DNA of 7,649 nt from JBDTGE01 sp050742975 (lineage in GTDB: Bacteria > Actinomycetota > Actinomycetes > Mycobacteriales > Jatrophihabitantaceae), in contig JBOGDQ010000262.1 of the NCBI GenBank assembly GCA_050742975.1, forward strand, positions 1 to 7,649, in the 5' to 3' direction. The first letter of the stretch is position 1. The number at the start of each line of letters is the position of its first letter. The notes beneath the pieces are model-generated. The model made no database searches and was not told the origin of the DNA. It worked only from the letters and a program-made list of their open reading frames with translations. Shown here one piece after another: positions 1 through 6,183 of the stretch. The position numbers and the translations under genes are program-made.

Positions 1-2
1 CG

Positions 3-503
3 GCCAAGTTGTGGGACGTCGGCAACCCGCCACCGCCGATCGGGGTGGCCGTCTCGGGAGAGCAGTCAGCGACGATCGCCGGGCTGTACGCCGATGTCAT
101 GATCGCGGTGGAGCCGGACGGGGGGCTGGGCGCGGCCTTCGCCGAGGCGGGCGGACGCGGCAAGCCTCGCGTCGGCCAGGTTCCGATCAGCTGGGACCGT
201 TCACGCGACGTCGCGATCGCCCGCGCGCACGAGCAGTTCCGCTGGTTCGGCGGTGGGTGGAAGGTGAACGCCGAGATCCCGAGCACCGCCGGGTTCGCTG
301 CCGCGAGCCAGTACGTGACGGAGGACGACATCGCAGATGCGATCTCGTGCGGTCCCGACCTTGATACCCACCTCAAGGCGATCAGCCGGTTCGCCGACGC
401 CGGCTTCACCGACGTCGCGCTCGTCCAGATCGGCGGCCAGACCCAACCGGAGTTCCTGGACTGGGCCGAACATGAGCTCCTGCCCGCGCTGCGCGACGCG
501 TAA
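3..503 (+). CDS. F420-dependent LLM-class oxidoreductase, G6PDH family (5' partial)
   Basis: This is the C-terminal 166 residues of a luciferase-like (LLM) flavin/F420 oxidoreductase; the N-terminal half lies outside the window. The frame is open from base 3 and ends at TAA 501-503. Visible family signatures are KLWDVGNPPPPIGVAVSG near the left edge, AHEQFRWFGGGWKVNAE in the middle, CGPDLD, and FTDVALVQIGG followed by a closing LLPAL helix. I recognise these as typical of the actinobacterial subfamily annotated as F420-dependent glucose-6-phosphate-dehydrogenase-like. Such enzymes are cytosolic TIM barrels that transfer hydride between a substrate and coenzyme F420. The sugar-phosphate specificity of true Fgd cannot be confirmed, because the relevant N-terminal residues are missing and many paralogues exist. 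The gene converges on the udgX remnant with only 17 bases between the stops. Confidence 0.88.
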   Translation, partial: AKLWDVGNPPPPIGVAVSGEQSATIAGLYADVMIAVEPDGGLGAAFAEAGGRGKPRVGQVPISWDRSRDVAIARAHEQFRWFGGGWKVNAEIPSTAGFAAASQYVTEDDIADAISCGPDLDTHLKAISRFADAGFTDVALVQIGGQTQPEFLDWAEHELLPALRDA

Positions 504-520
504 CGGGCGGCGCGCCGTGA

Positions 521-976
521 TCAGCCGAGAGCGTCCGCGATCACCTGCAGGTCCGCGACGAAGTCCCCGTGCGCCCGCGCCCGCTGCTCACCCGGGGTGC
601 GCAGTACCGAGGATGGGTGCACGGTGACCAGGAAGAGCCCCGGTCCGATCAGGCTGTCCCGCTCGACGATCACGCCGCGGCCCCTGAACACGCGCGCGCC
701 GGAGCCGAGCACGGACTTGGCCGCTACCCCGCCGAGGCACACGAGGATCTCCGGCTTTACCGACCGGACCTCCGAAATCAGCCACGGTCGGCAGGCGCGG
801 ATGTGGCGCGCCTGCGGTGTCTTGTGGATGCGCTGCTTTCCGCGTTCGGTGAAGGAGAAGTGCTTCACCGCGTTGGTGACGTAGATGCCCTTGCGATCCA
901 GGCCGGCTTCCTCATCGGCCAGCTCGAGCAGCTTGGTGGTGTCCGGGACCGGCGCATCCGGAAACTGCTTGTCCAT
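521..976 (-). pseudogene. udgX: UdgX-type uracil-DNA glycosylase, N-terminally truncated
   Basis: The 151-residue frame from ATG 976 to TGA 521 matches the C-terminal two thirds of UdgX, the mycobacterial/actinobacterial glycosylase that becomes covalently linked to abasic DNA. Visible signatures are IYVTNAVKHFSFT (residues 31-43), the UdgX-specific RIHK loop (49-52, with the crosslinking His at 51), ACRPWL (61-66), LGGVAAKSVLG (81-91), RGRG (98-101) and HPSSVLR (120-126). Similarity starts only around residues 16-24. The family's N-terminal Cys pair of the iron-sulfur site, the GEQPGD catalytic motif and the PFVGPAG motif are absent. I looked upstream in the other two minus frames and did not find them. 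The same frame stays open to 1558, but that extension does not resemble UdgX. The gene is therefore probably a decapitated, inactive remnant; a minimal, altered protein is possible but less likely. Confidence 0.8.
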
Positions 977-1100
977 GCCACCGCGTACCCGGCGCCGTCT
1001 TCGGACAAACCCACGCAGCAGGAACGGGTGTAGCCGTGCGGAGCCGCAGACAGCGCGACCGACACCATCCGCGCATTGCAGTCTGCAGCCAGAATCGCGG

Positions 1101-1325
1101 TCAGTCGTGCGGGTACGGGTCGTCGTCGCGCAGCGGCTTGGACTGCTCAACAACATCGGTGCTGTCCGCCTCGAGGTGATCTGCTTCGGACATCGAGTCG
1201 TCGGGTTCGGACCCTTGCGCGGCGTCGGCCGGTTGCTCGATCCAGTCTGCTGGCGGCTGCTCCGGCGACGGTTGCGCGGCATGCTGGTTGAGCGGAGCTC
1301 CCTTTCCTGCTGAGTGTTTACCCAT
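1101..1325 (-). CDS. Small acidic hydrophilic protein of unknown function
   Basis: A 74-residue frame starts at ATG 1325 and stops at TGA 1101. I do not recognise a family. The product begins MGKHSAGKGAPLNQ, then becomes Pro/Gln-rich (PSPEQPPADW) and strongly acidic (EPDDSMSEADHLEAD), ending DDDPYPHD. It has no hydrophobic segment or signal peptide and looks intrinsically disordered and cytosolic. The main reason to call it a gene is a GGAGGT ribosome binding site 8 bases before the start. Codon use looks normal for the window, and the composition does not read like a shadow frame, which here tends to be Arg-rich. It points away from the YihY-phospholipase-acyltransferase operon and sits upstream of the udgX remnant with a 124-base gap, so co-transcription with it is possible. 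Confidence 0.68.
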   Translation of the reverse strand: MGKHSAGKGAPLNQHAAQPSPEQPPADWIEQPADAAQGSEPDDSMSEADHLEADSTDVVEQSKPLRDDDPYPHD

Positions 1326-1333
1326 CTGCAGCT

Positions 1334-1339
1334 ACCTCC
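1334..1339 (-). promoter_or_regulatory. Ribosome binding site GGAGGT for the small acidic protein
   Basis: On the minus strand GGAGGT lies 8 bases upstream of ATG 1325. This is a near-consensus Shine-Dalgarno at good spacing and the strongest one I saw in the window. It supports the reality and start of the 74-residue frame. Confidence 0.75.
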
Positions 1340-1557
1340 CGCGTCGCCCGCTTCGTTCGGGCCACTCGCCTGCGGTGTACCCGGCCCGGCACTATCCCAA
1401 CCGTTGCCGCTGACGGTCGGGCCATCTGTCAGGCCGGTGCTCTGCGCTGGGGCGAGCGTCGCTGCCTGGCGCGGGCTGCTGGTGTGCGATTCGTCAACCG
1501 CGGGTAAGTGACTGTTGTCCGCTTCTGCTCCGAGGCGGTCCAGCCGACAGCCCGCCA

Positions 1558-1570
1558 TCCCGGGCCGGGA
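1558..1570. repeat. 13-base palindrome upstream of the YihY operon
   Basis: TCCCGGGCCGGGA is a perfect inverted repeat with 6-base arms around one central base, ending 34 bases before ATG 1605. Its position would suit an operator or a 5' UTR structure. The site is pure GC apart from its ends, so in DNA this rich in GC it may be chance. Confidence 0.3.
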
Positions 1571-1593
1571 CGCTCAGGTACCGGGCGATGAAC

Positions 1594-1602
1594 GAGGGAG
1601 AG
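1594..1602 (+). promoter_or_regulatory. Ribosome binding site deciding the YihY start
   Basis: The purine run GAGGGAGAG ends 2 bases before ATG 1605, with an AGGGAG core around 5 bases away. It favours ATG 1605 over the in-frame upstream codons reaching back to 1515, which have no comparable site. Confidence 0.6.
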
Positions 1603-1604
1603 TC

Positions 1605-2639
1605 ATGGCGCAGTCCACAGCGGAAGGCGCGAACGGCTCGAACAGGGGGACCTACCTCGATCGCACCGGATGGTCCGAGATCCTGCGTGGGTCTGTGCGG
1701 CAGTTCAAGCGCCACGATATGGCCGACCGCGCCGCGGCCCTCACCTACTACGGCGTCCTGGCGATCTTTCCCGGCCTGCTCGTGCTGGTGTCGATCCTGG
1801 GACTGGTAGGCAGGTCGGCCACGCAGACACTTCTGAACAACATCGGGCAGATCGCGCCCGGCGGCGTGAGCGGCGTCCTGCGCACCGTCGTCATGCAGGT
1901 CCAAGGACGCAGCGGCGCGGCAAGCGTTGCTGCTGTGGCCGGTCTGATCCTTGCGCTCTGGTCCGCGTCGGGCTATGTTGCCGGCTTCATCCGCGCATCG
2001 AACGTCAGCTACGAGGTCGCGGAGGGCCGTCCGATCTGGAAGACCGCGCCACTGCGGCTTGCCGTCACCCTCGCTCTGGTGATCATGCTCGTGATCAGTG
2101 CGGTCATGGTGGTGGTCAGCGGCCCCGTCGCGACGCAACTGGGCCGGGCGCTGGGTCTCGGCAGCGCGGTCGTGCTGGTGTGGGACGTGGCCAAATGGCC
2201 GGTGCTGCTGATCGTCGTCAGCCTGATGTTCTCGTTGCTCTACCGGGCCTGCCCCAACGTCCGGCAGCCGGGCGCGCGGTGGATCACGCCGGGAGGGGTG
2301 CTCGCCGTGCTGGTGTGGCTGATCGCATCCGGCCTGTTCGCCGTCTACATCGGCTTCTCCGGTTCCTACAACAAGACCTACGGCTCACTGGCCTCAGTGA
2401 TCGTTTTCCTGGTCTGGTTGTGGATCACCAACATCTCGGTCCTGTTCGGCGCCGAGTTCAACGCCGAGAGCCAACGTCGGCGCGCGATCGCTGCCGGGCT
2501 TCCCGAGGGTGTGGAACCGTTCGCCGAGTTGCGCGACACCCGCAAGCTGGATGCGCCCGAGCGGCGCCGTGTCCAGCGGGCCGGCCGAGCCCGCGAGAGC
2601 GGCCTCCAGATGCGGCGCAGGCGCCGTGGTTCGGCCTGA
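1605..2639 (+). CDS. YihY/BrkB (virulence factor BrkB) family integral membrane protein
   Basis: The 344-residue product is a polytopic membrane protein of the YihY/BrkB family. The N-terminus has the family's DMADRAAALTYYGVLAIFPGLL signature around residues 38-59. Six hydrophobic segments lie at about 47-68, 106-129, 151-173, 186-214, 230-251 and 261-283. The last carries the conserved YGSLASVIVFLVWLW core, preceded by SYNKTYG and followed by LFGAEFNAE. The cytosolic C-terminal tail (about 290-344) is highly basic and ends in an Arg cluster. The family was once linked to RNase BN by mistake; its biochemical role is still poorly defined, with envelope or transport functions proposed. It is the first gene of a three-gene run with a phospholipase and an acyltransferase, which suggests an envelope-lipid job. 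An earlier in-frame start (1515) would add 30 residues that do not look conserved. Confidence 0.92.
   Translation: MAQSTAEGANGSNRGTYLDRTGWSEILRGSVRQFKRHDMADRAAALTYYGVLAIFPGLLVLVSILGLVGRSATQTLLNNIGQIAPGGVSGVLRTVVMQVQGRSGAASVAAVAGLILALWSASGYVAGFIRASNVSYEVAEGRPIWKTAPLRLAVTLALVIMLVISAVMVVVSGPVATQLGRALGLGSAVVLVWDVAKWPVLLIVVSLMFSLLYRACPNVRQPGARWITPGGVLAVLVWLIASGLFAVYIGFSGSYNKTYGSLASVIVFLVWLWITNISVLFGAEFNAESQRRRAIAAGLPEGVEPFAELRDTRKLDAPERRRVQRAGRARESGLQMRRRRRGSA
2613..2626 (+). repeat. Short GC hairpin at the YihY/phospholipase junction
   Basis: CGGCG-CAGG-CGCCG can form a 5-base stem, 6 if the loop shrinks to two bases, inside the last YihY codons. It ends 16 bases before the GTG start of the next gene. 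It lies where a Shine-Dalgarno would be expected, and none is obvious. It may help couple translation of the two genes or be a by-product of the Arg-rich tail codons. Confidence 0.3.
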
Positions 2640-2642
2640 ACC

Positions 2643-3473
2643 GTGGCGACGGCTCCGATCACGGCCTTCGTGCTGGGCGGAGGCGGCGTGCTGGGCGCAA
2701 AGCAGATCGGCATGCTCCGCGCCCTGGGCGAGCGTGGCGTGCATCCTGACTTGATCGTGGGTACCAGCGTCGGCGCGCTCAACGGCGCGGTGCTGGCGGC
2801 CGAGCCGATCGCCGCGGCGGTCGACACCCTCACCGAACTGTGGTCCGATCTCTCCGGCGCCGGTGTCTTTTCGGGTTCAGTGCTGTCGCGCGCAACCCGG
2901 TTGGCGACGCATCGGACCCATCTGCACTCGGCCGAGCCGCTGCGACAGTTGCTGGAACAACACCTGCCGGTAACTCGAATCGAGCAGTTGCCGATCAAGT
3001 TCGAGTGTGTCGCGGCGAGTATCGCTCGCTCCGGAGCGCACTGGTTCACCGACGGACCGATTACCGACGCCGTCATTGCCTCATGCGCCGTGCCTGGGCT
3101 CTTCCCCCCGGCTCACGTCGGCGACGACCACTACTTCGACGGCGGGCTGGTGCACTCCATCCCTGTAGGCCGCGCCGTTCACCTCGGTGCGCAGCGGATC
3201 TACGTCCTGCACGTGGGCCGGATAGAGCGTCCCTTGCGCCCGCCGCGCTGGCCATGGGAGGTCGGTCTGGTTGCGTTCGAGATCGCACGCCGGCACCGCT
3301 TCGTGGAGGAGATGGGCCAGTTGCCCGCCGATGTCGAGGTGCACGTGCTGCCCAGCGGTGAGCAGGACACGCCGCTGGTCAGCGTGCGTTACCGCGACTC
3401 CACCCGGGTGCGATCCCGCATCGAGCGCGCCTACCGGGCGAGTGCCGACTATCTGGACAGGTCGTCGGCGTGA
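2643..3473 (+). CDS. Patatin-like phospholipase (lysophospholipase / RssA-type)
   Basis: The 276-residue product has the full catalytic signature of patatin-like serine acyl hydrolases. The oxyanion-hole loop LGGGGVLGA spans residues 11-19, the nucleophile elbow GTSVG spans 40-44 with Ser42, SCAVPGLFPP is at 147-156, and the catalytic Asp166 lies in DGGLV. The length fits the small bacterial RssA-like group, which hydrolyses acyl ester bonds of phospholipids or lysophospholipids at the membrane. There is no signal peptide or membrane span, so it probably acts from the cytosol. GTG 2643 is the only workable start: the YihY stop lies in the same frame one codon earlier, and the next ATG is past the oxyanion loop. 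There is no clear Shine-Dalgarno, so translation probably depends on the upstream gene. It overlaps the downstream acyltransferase by 4 bases. The exact substrate is not visible. Confidence 0.92.
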   Translation: MATAPITAFVLGGGGVLGAKQIGMLRALGERGVHPDLIVGTSVGALNGAVLAAEPIAAAVDTLTELWSDLSGAGVFSGSVLSRATRLATHRTHLHSAEPLRQLLEQHLPVTRIEQLPIKFECVAASIARSGAHWFTDGPITDAVIASCAVPGLFPPAHVGDDHYFDGGLVHSIPVGRAVHLGAQRIYVLHVGRIERPLRPPRWPWEVGLVAFEIARRHRFVEEMGQLPADVEVHVLPSGEQDTPLVSVRYRDSTRVRSRIERAYRASADYLDRSSA

Positions 3474-4480
3474 GCTGGGTGCCGGCTCGGGTCATCCGTC
3501 GGCTGGTCATCGACCCGGTGTGGATTCCGCTCGCAGCCTGCATAAGCCTGCTCCTGGCCGCGATCGTCGTCGTCTGCGCCGTGTTCGCACCGTTCACCCG
3601 GAGGCGTCGGCTACTGCGTGCGGCCTGCCTGGGCTGCGTCTATCTCTACCTCGATGTCGGGCTCATGCTGGGCGGATTGATGCTGTGGCTTCGCTATCCG
3701 CACCATGCACGCGACGATCACGCCTGGCGGACGCGACACTCGCAACTGCTCGGGTCGGCGCTCACCCGCCTGATGTCCGCGGCGGCCACGCTCATCGGCT
3801 ATCGGGTCGAGCTGGTCGGATGCGACCGCGACGCCGACTCGAGTCGCGCGCTCGTCGTGCTGGCTCGCCATGCCGGGCCGGGGGACTCGCTCACCCTGGT
3901 GCACCTTCTCCTCACCTCATACGACCGCATTCCGCGCGTGGTGGTGAAACGGGCGCTGCAGTGGGACCCCGGCCTCGACGTCGTTCTGACCAGGCTCAAG
4001 TGCTACTTCCTGCCGTCTAGCTCTGGTGCCGGTGAGGACCGAGCCGCGGCCGTGTCCGAAATCGTCGCCCACCTCGGCCCCGGCGATGCCCTCCTACTGT
4101 TTCCTGAAGGCGGCAACTGGACGCCGCGCCGCCACCGTCGCGCGGTGGTCCGGCTACGTCGCGCCGGACGCCGTGAGCAGGCACGCGTGGCCAGCACTCG
4201 CACTCACGTGCTGCCGCCGCGATCCGGCGGCACGATCGCAGCGCTCGTGGTCAGAGCCGACACGGACGTGCTCGTCGTCGCCCACGCCGGCCTTGACACG
4301 CTCATCAACCCGCAACAAATCTGGTCCGCGCTGCCCCTGCGCGAGCGGCCGATGCGGATCAGCGCACGGCTACACCCCGCGGACACCGTTCCCCGTGGCG
4401 AGCAGGCCATCGCAGCCTGGCTGGACCAGCAGTGGGCAGCCGTCGACCGGTGGATCACTACCCAGCCGTCTCACGACTAG
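3470..4480 (+). CDS. PlsC-like lysophospholipid / 1-acylglycerol-3-phosphate acyltransferase family protein
   Basis: The 336-residue product has two N-terminal hydrophobic segments (about 17-40 and 52-75) followed by a PlsC-type acyltransferase domain. The catalytic HX4D motif is ARHAGPGDS, with His134 and Asp139; the phosphate-binding FPEG motif is at 211-214, followed by GNWTPRR. LPPRSGG (248-254) probably corresponds to the later conserved Pro-containing motif. Such enzymes move an acyl chain to the free hydroxyl of a lysophospholipid or related acceptor at the cytoplasmic membrane. The HX4D context (HAGPGD) differs from the common HxSxxD form of true PlsC, so the acceptor may not be lysophosphatidic acid. 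The GTG start lies in a GTGA overlap with the phospholipase stop, and GGACAGG (3455-3461) could serve as a ribosome binding site. It is the last gene of the run. Confidence 0.88.
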   Translation: MSWVPARVIRRLVIDPVWIPLAACISLLLAAIVVVCAVFAPFTRRRRLLRAACLGCVYLYLDVGLMLGGLMLWLRYPHHARDDHAWRTRHSQLLGSALTRLMSAAATLIGYRVELVGCDRDADSSRALVVLARHAGPGDSLTLVHLLLTSYDRIPRVVVKRALQWDPGLDVVLTRLKCYFLPSSSGAGEDRAAAVSEIVAHLGPGDALLLFPEGGNWTPRRHRRAVVRLRRAGRREQARVASTRTHVLPPRSGGTIAALVVRADTDVLVVAHAGLDTLINPQQIWSALPLRERPMRISARLHPADTVPRGEQAIAAWLDQQWAAVDRWITTQPSHD

Positions 4481-4532
4481 ATCGTCCGACGCAACCACGT
4501 GAGCTTCCTCGACGCCGCCTGCCTAGTTGAGC

Positions 4533-4574
4533 CCCGCGGATTAGTCAGGGACGTCTGCGGGTAGGCGCTCCTAC
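4533..4574 (+). repeat. Two adjacent hairpins in the gap before the kinase gene
   Basis: Arm CCCGCGGA (4533-4540) pairs with TCTGCGGG (4554-4561), giving 8 bases with one G-U across a 13-base loop. GTAGG-CGCT-CCTAC (4561-4574) forms a perfect 5-base stem with a 4-base loop, ending 3 bases before the kinase ATG. The two share base 4561, so they compete or stack. No T-run follows either one. They could end the lipid operon weakly, or structure the kinase leader and limit ribosome access. Confidence 0.4.
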
Positions 4575-4577
4575 AAG

Positions 4578-6086
4578 ATGGAGGACAACGAGCAAGACGC
4601 TGCCCGCATCGCGGGGGGAGCGACTACCGATACGCCCGATCGCGACCCCGTCGGCCACGGCTCGGGGTCAGGTGTCGGGTGGGTTCTCGCCGAGCGCTAT
4701 CGAGTCATCGATCGGATCGGTTCGGGCGGGACGGCCGAGGTGTTCCGCGCCCACGATGAGCTGCTAGATCGCGACGTCGCGGTAAAGGTCTTCCGGACGA
4801 TGGCCGACGATCTCTCGAAGGTGCCAGGCGGCGCGGAACGCCAGGCGGCCGAATTGGCGGCGCTGGCCCAGCTGAATCATCCGAATCTCATCACCTTGTT
4901 CGACGGCTCGGCCCGCGATGGCGGCGGTTCAACGTTCCTCGTCATGGAGCTGGTCGAGGGGGCGTGCCTGGCCGAGCGCCTCGCCGACGGGCCGCTTCCC
5001 GAATGGCAGGTTGGTGCGGTGGGTGCCCAGCTGGCGGCCGCGCTTGCGTACGTTCATTCGCGCGGGATGGTGCATCGCGACATCAAGCCCGCGAACATCC
5101 TGCTCGGATCGGACGAGGCCGGTGGGCTGCGAGCCCGGCTGTCGGACTTCGGGATCGTCCGGATCCTGGCCGACGACCGGATCACCAGCGCGAACCTCAC
5201 CGTGGGCACCGCGCACTACCTGGCGCCTGAGCAGGCGCTCGGTGCAGAGGTCGGACCGGAAGCGGATGTGTACTCCCTCGGCCTGGTCCTGCTCGAGATG
5301 CTCACCGGAGTCCGCTCGTACGGCGGCACGCCCGCCGAGGCAACTGCGGCCCGCCTCCTGCGCTCCCCGACCGTTCCGTCCAGACTGCCCGAGCCATGGC
5401 CGGCTGTCCTGCGGGCCATGACCGCCAGCGACCCGCGCGCCCGTCCGCCGGCTGCCGCGGTGGCGCAGGCCCTGCAGGGTGGGCCGGGCGCGGCTGACCT
5501 GCTGTCCTACGGCAGCGCTGACGCGGAGGCGATGGCGACTGCGGTGATTCCCCGCGGACTCGCGGGCGCCCCCGCCCGCGGGTCGTCTCAGATCGACGAC
5601 CCTGCCGCGGCTGCGGTGCCGGCGACCTGGGCTGATGAGCCGCAGGACCGGCGGCGACGCGGCGCCGTGGTACTGGGCGCGCTGGCCGTGATCCTGGCGC
5701 TCGCGCTCGGCTCGGCCGGATACCTTGCCACTCGTCCGTCGCACACCCGAACCGGGCCGCCCGGCACAAGCGCCACGACCGGGGCGGCGAAGCGACCGGG
5801 CACAACGAAATCGGTCGTCCGACATGGCGTCACCTACACCGACCAGACAGCCCACTCGCCCCGTCGGACCGCCTCAACGAAGGGGGCGGTCACCCGTTCG
5901 TCCGTGCTGCGAAAATCCCCGCACCCGACGGCATCATCGACGAGTCCGCGGACGACGGCTCCGCCGAGTTCACCAACGCCGGCCGGGTCAAGTGGCCCAA
6001 GCGGGTCCACTACCGCGTCGACCGCCGGTCCGTCCCCGACTCCCACGACGTCGCCCGGCAGCACGTCACCCGGCGGCTCGGGCTGA
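4578..6086 (+). CDS. Transmembrane Ser/Thr protein kinase (PknB/Hanks type) with Ser/Thr/Pro-rich outer tail
   Basis: The 502-residue product is an eukaryotic-like kinase with all key elements: Gly-rich loop GSGGTAEV (48-55), ATP-binding Lys70 in VAVKVF, catalytic loop HRDIKPAN (166-173, Asp168), DFG (190-192), and GTAHYLAPE (210-218) closing the activation segment. Thr203, Ser204 and Thr208 are candidate autophosphorylation sites by analogy with PknB. After the kinase core come a linker, a four-Arg stop-transfer cluster (358-361), one membrane span (about 363-384), and an external tail (387-502) rich in Ser, Thr, Pro and Gly. There are no PASTA repeats or other recognisable sensor fold. ATG 4578 is the only start in frame after the stop at 4542, but it has no upstream Shine-Dalgarno. 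The substrates are unknown; the neighbours (lipid operon before it, phosphatases after it) are only suggestive. Confidence 0.93.
   Translation: MEDNEQDAARIAGGATTDTPDRDPVGHGSGSGVGWVLAERYRVIDRIGSGGTAEVFRAHDELLDRDVAVKVFRTMADDLSKVPGGAERQAAELAALAQLNHPNLITLFDGSARDGGGSTFLVMELVEGACLAERLADGPLPEWQVGAVGAQLAAALAYVHSRGMVHRDIKPANILLGSDEAGGLRARLSDFGIVRILADDRITSANLTVGTAHYLAPEQALGAEVGPEADVYSLGLVLLEMLTGVRSYGGTPAEATAARLLRSPTVPSRLPEPWPAVLRAMTASDPRARPPAAAVAQALQGGPGAADLLSYGSADAEAMATAVIPRGLAGAPARGSSQIDDPAAAAVPATWADEPQDRRRRGAVVLGALAVILALALGSAGYLATRPSHTRTGPPGTSATTGAAKRPGTTKSVVRHGVTYTDQTAHSPRRTASTKGAVTRSSVLRKSPHPTASSTSPRTTAPPSSPTPAGSSGPSGSTTASTAGPSPTPTTSPGSTSPGGSG
5557..5584 (+). repeat. 12-base hairpin inside the kinase linker coding region
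   Basis: GACTCGCGGGCG (5557-5568) pairs with CGCCCGCGGGTC (5573-5584) around a CCCC loop, with a single G-U pair. A second, mutually exclusive hairpin CCCGCG-GACT-CGCGGG occupies 5551-5566. Both fall in codons for the flexible linker before the membrane span, where protein sequence is weakly constrained, so they could be by-products of GC-rich low-complexity codons or could slow transcription or translation. Confidence 0.45.
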
Positions 6087-6183
6087 CCGGCCACGGTCGA
6101 GATCGCCGAACGCGAGGGCAAGACGATCTCCCGGCATGCCCGGCGCACACTAGAGGTCCAACGTCGACCCGAGGAACGTCACC

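Larger units (their letters stand above)
1326..1604. other. Divergent intergenic region between the small acidic gene and the YihY operon
   Basis: About 280 bases separate the two divergent starts and should hold promoters for both directions. I see ribosome binding sites at both ends and a short palindrome near the right end, but no convincing -35/-10 pair on either strand. The minus-strand hexamer GATAGT (1391-1396) resembles a -10 box but has no good -35 partner. Open frames crossing the region (a 65-residue plus frame from 1314, and the leftward frame extending to 1558) have no recognisable product and are treated as chance. Confidence 0.5.

Noticed and set aside
508..517. Palindrome CGGCGCGCCG between the convergent stops, considered as a bidirectional terminator.
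   Set aside because: There is no room for a loop with a useful stem and no T-run on either side, so a terminator cannot be supported.
977..1558. Upstream continuation of the udgX frame, making a 345-residue minus-strand protein.
   Set aside because: The extra 194 residues are low-complexity, Arg/Ser/Thr-rich and unlike any UdgX N-terminus, and they run across the better-supported small acidic gene and its ribosome binding site.
1670..2749. A 359-residue plus-strand frame overlapping YihY in another phase.
   Set aside because: Arg/Gly/Ala-rich composition typical of an out-of-phase reading of GC-rich DNA, while the YihY frame shows clear membrane segments and family motifs.
2378..3076. A 232-residue minus-strand open frame across the YihY/phospholipase junction.
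   Set aside because: It overlaps two well-supported genes and has Arg/Ser/Ala/Pro-rich shadow composition.
4929..5855. A 308-residue minus-strand open frame opposite the kinase.
   Set aside because: It is a shadow of a clear kinase domain, Arg/Gly-rich, with no motif of its own.
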